Part shown: positions 62,608 through 64,000 of the stretch, one piece after another
Position numbering within the stretch: the first letter of the stretch is position 1
Layout: each line of letters opens with the position of its first letter
Notes under the pieces: generated by a model
Databases searched by the model: none
Told to the model about the DNA's origin: nothing
What the model saw: only the letters and a program-made list of their open reading frames with translations
Made by a program: the position numbers and the translations under genes
Origin: an uncultured Lachnospiraceae bacterium
GTDB lineage: Bacteria; Bacillota; Clostridia; Lachnospirales; Lachnospiraceae
Length of the DNA stretch: 64,000 nucleotides
Direction: 5' to 3'
Assembly: GCA_902801515.1 (NCBI GenBank)
Contig: CADCII010000008.1
Span: forward strand, 1-64,000

Positions 62608-63843
62608 ATGAATGATGAACTGTTTGATGCTCTGGTAATTCTTGAAAAAGAGAAAAACATCAAGAGCGATGTTCTGCTTGAGGCTATCGCAAAATCACTG
62701 GAGCAGGCCTGCCGGAATAACTTCAACCGCCAGGACCTGAACAATATTGTGGTAGACCTGAATCAGCAGAAGAAGAGTTTTGGTATCTTTCTCGCAAAAG
62801 AGGTCGTTGAGACGGTCGAGGATAACATGACCCAGATCAGTCTTGCCGACGCCATGATGATCGATCCGTCCTACCAGGTGGGTGACGTGATCAATGTGGA
62901 TATCAATTCCCGCGCGTTTGGCCGTATCGCCGTACAGAATGCGAAGAATGTTATCCTTCAGCAGATCCGCGAGGCAGAGAGAAAGAGCCTGTTCGCCGAC
63001 TACTATGACAAGGAGAACAAGGTTGTCACTGGTGTTGTCCAGAGATTTATCGGCCGCAATGTCGCTATCAATCTCGGCAAGGTGGACGGCATCCTGAATG
63101 AAAGTGAAATGATCAAGGGTGAGAACTATTACCCGAACCAGAGGATCAAGGTCTATGTCCTTCATGTGGACAACACACCGAAGGGACCGAGGATCCTTGT
63201 TTCCCGCAAACATCCGAATCTTGTACGCTGCCTGTTTGAGCAGGAGGTTGCGGAAGTTGCCGACGGAACGGTACAGATCATGGCAATCGCCCGCGAAGCC
63301 GGTTCCAGATCCAAGATGGCAGTTCTGTCCAACTCTGAGAATGTCGATCCGGTCGGCGCATGCGTAGGCCAGAACGGAAGCCGTGTTGCCATGGTCGTGG
63401 ATGAACTGAACGGTGAGAAGATCGATATCGTAAACTGGGATGAAAACCCCGCATACTTTATCGAGAATGCGCTCAGTCCTGCCAAGGTCGTCACTGTCCT
63501 TGTCGATGAAGAGGATAAGCAGGCCAAAGTCGTTGTTCCTGACTATCAGCTGTCTCTTGCAATCGGACGTGAAGGCCAGAATGCGAGACTTACCGCAAGA
63601 CTTACCGGTTTCAAGATCGATATCAAGTCTGAGACACAGGCGATCGAGTCCGGCGAACTGGATGAGTTCCAGGAAGAATACTACAACGATGGATACGATG
63701 AAAACGGTGAGCAGTATCCGGAAGAGTATTATGACGACGGACAGTACTCTGAAGACGGTGTCTACTATGACGACGGTTCCTATGAGGATGACGGTGTCTA
63801 CTATGACGACGCATCCTACGTGGATGAAAACCAGACGGAATGA
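62608..63843 (+). CDS. nusA: Transcription termination/antitermination factor NusA with acidic Tyr-rich tail
   Basis: Binds RNA polymerase and nascent RNA to modulate pausing and termination. It has 411 residues. The N-terminal polymerase-binding domain is followed by S1 (around VTGVVQRFIGRNVAINLGKV), KH1 (VDPVGACVGQNGSRVAMVV) and KH2 (LAIGREGQNARLTARLTG). The last 60 or so residues are an unusual low-complexity acidic tail with repeated YYDDG/EDGVYYDD units (about 63660-63840). Typical Gram-positive NusA ends soon after KH2. AGGAGG precedes the ATG, and ylxR follows. Confidence 0.96.
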   Translation: MNDELFDALVILEKEKNIKSDVLLEAIAKSLEQACRNNFNRQDLNNIVVDLNQQKKSFGIFLAKEVVETVEDNMTQISLADAMMIDPSYQVGDVINVDINSRAFGRIAVQNAKNVILQQIREAERKSLFADYYDKENKVVTGVVQRFIGRNVAINLGKVDGILNESEMIKGENYYPNQRIKVYVLHVDNTPKGPRILVSRKHPNLVRCLFEQEVAEVADGTVQIMAIAREAGSRSKMAVLSNSENVDPVGACVGQNGSRVAMVVDELNGEKIDIVNWDENPAYFIENALSPAKVVTVLVDEEDKQAKVVVPDYQLSLAIGREGQNARLTARLTGFKIDIKSETQAIESGELDEFQEEYYNDGYDENGEQYPEEYYDDGQYSEDGVYYDDGSYEDDGVYYDDASYVDENQTE

Positions 63844-63866
63844 ATTATACAGGAGGATGATCTCCC

Positions 63867-64000
63867 TTGAGTAATCAGAAAAAACCAGTGCTTCGCCGGT
63901 GTGTCGGATGCGGTGAGATGAAGGATAAAAAAGACCTGATCCGTGTCGTGCGCACTCAGGAAGGTGAGATCCTTCCGGATAAGACCGGAAGGGTAAATGG
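63867..64000 (+). CDS. ylxR: YlxR (DUF448) RNA-binding protein, cut by window
   Basis: The first 44 codons of a YlxR-family protein: RRCVGCGEMKDKKDLIRVVR with the conserved Cys pair, then a stretch ending DKTGRVN, typical of the family. It starts with TTG at 63867, placed 10 nt after AGGAGG (63851-63856); the nearby ATG at 63857 leads to a stop. YlxR is a nucleoid or RNase P-interacting small protein in some bacteria. The 3' end is missing at the right edge. nusA-ylxR adjacency is standard. Confidence 0.9.
   Translation, partial: MSNQKKPVLRRCVGCGEMKDKKDLIRVVRTQEGEILPDKTGRVN

Overview
The window looks like a chromosome segment of a low-to-medium GC anaerobic Firmicute, most likely a gut-type Clostridia (Lachnospiraceae-like) organism. 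The pointers are a Gram-positive PolC, a T-box leader on pheST, Shine-Dalgarno sites close to AGGAGG, TTGAca/TAgAAT promoters, a giant 2-hydroxyacyl-CoA dehydratase activase, and an oxygen-independent purine-degradation gene set with a molybdenum (probably selenium-dependent) hydroxylase. No insertion sequence, prophage, CRISPR array, tRNA or rRNA was recognised.

Layout. 1-6.3 kb: polC (cut at the left edge), a YqeG-type HAD phosphatase, aroK, a small cupin and efp. 6.3-10.8 kb: a 177-bp palindrome, then the convergent giant activase. 11-12.6 kb: tgt and yajC. 12.7-19.1 kb: an Lrp/AsnC regulator divergent from leuB-ilvD-ilvB, followed by serA. 19.2-21.6 kb: a GlgB homologue that has lost catalytic residues. 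21.8-37 kb: the most distinctive region, a YheO/DauR-like regulator divergent from ssnA, ygfK, a fused xanthine dehydrogenase, ygeX, ygeY, ygeW, a carbamate kinase and an unassigned fold-type II PLP enzyme. 37.1-40.8 kb: serC, a DUF1015 gene and a second ygeX paralogue. 40.9-44.7 kb: T-box and pheST. 44.7-50.2 kb: a 6S-like ncRNA, queA, a GH13 enzyme, dut, queH and argH. 50.3-53.6 kb, minus strand: metH and its separate reactivation protein. 53.6-55 kb: a structured leader and an interrupted asd. 55-64 kb: topB, a hexapeptide-repeat protein, parE-parC, rimP, nusA and ylxR (cut at the right edge).

How the genes fit together. The 22-37 kb block matches the gene set linked to anaerobic uric acid/purine breakdown in gut bacteria. 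XDH and YgfK would handle hydroxylation and electron transfer, SsnA and YgeY hydrolysis, and YgeW carbamoyl transfer giving carbamoyl phosphate. Carbamate kinase would then make ATP, and YgeX would deaminate 2,3-diaminopropionate to pyruvate and ammonia. HyuA, a separate XDH FAD subunit, a purine permease and the selenium/Mo-cofactor maturation genes are not in the window. serA and serC flank this block, and a second ygeX lies with serC and DUF1015, suggesting a link between purine-derived C3 amino acids and serine metabolism. Three queuosine genes (tgt, queA, queH) are scattered through the window.

The points most worth a second look are the unassigned PLP enzyme, the second YgeX with DUF1015, the probably non-catalytic GlgB with a histone-like tail, the internal deletion in asd beneath a highly structured leader, and several long palindromic intergenic elements.
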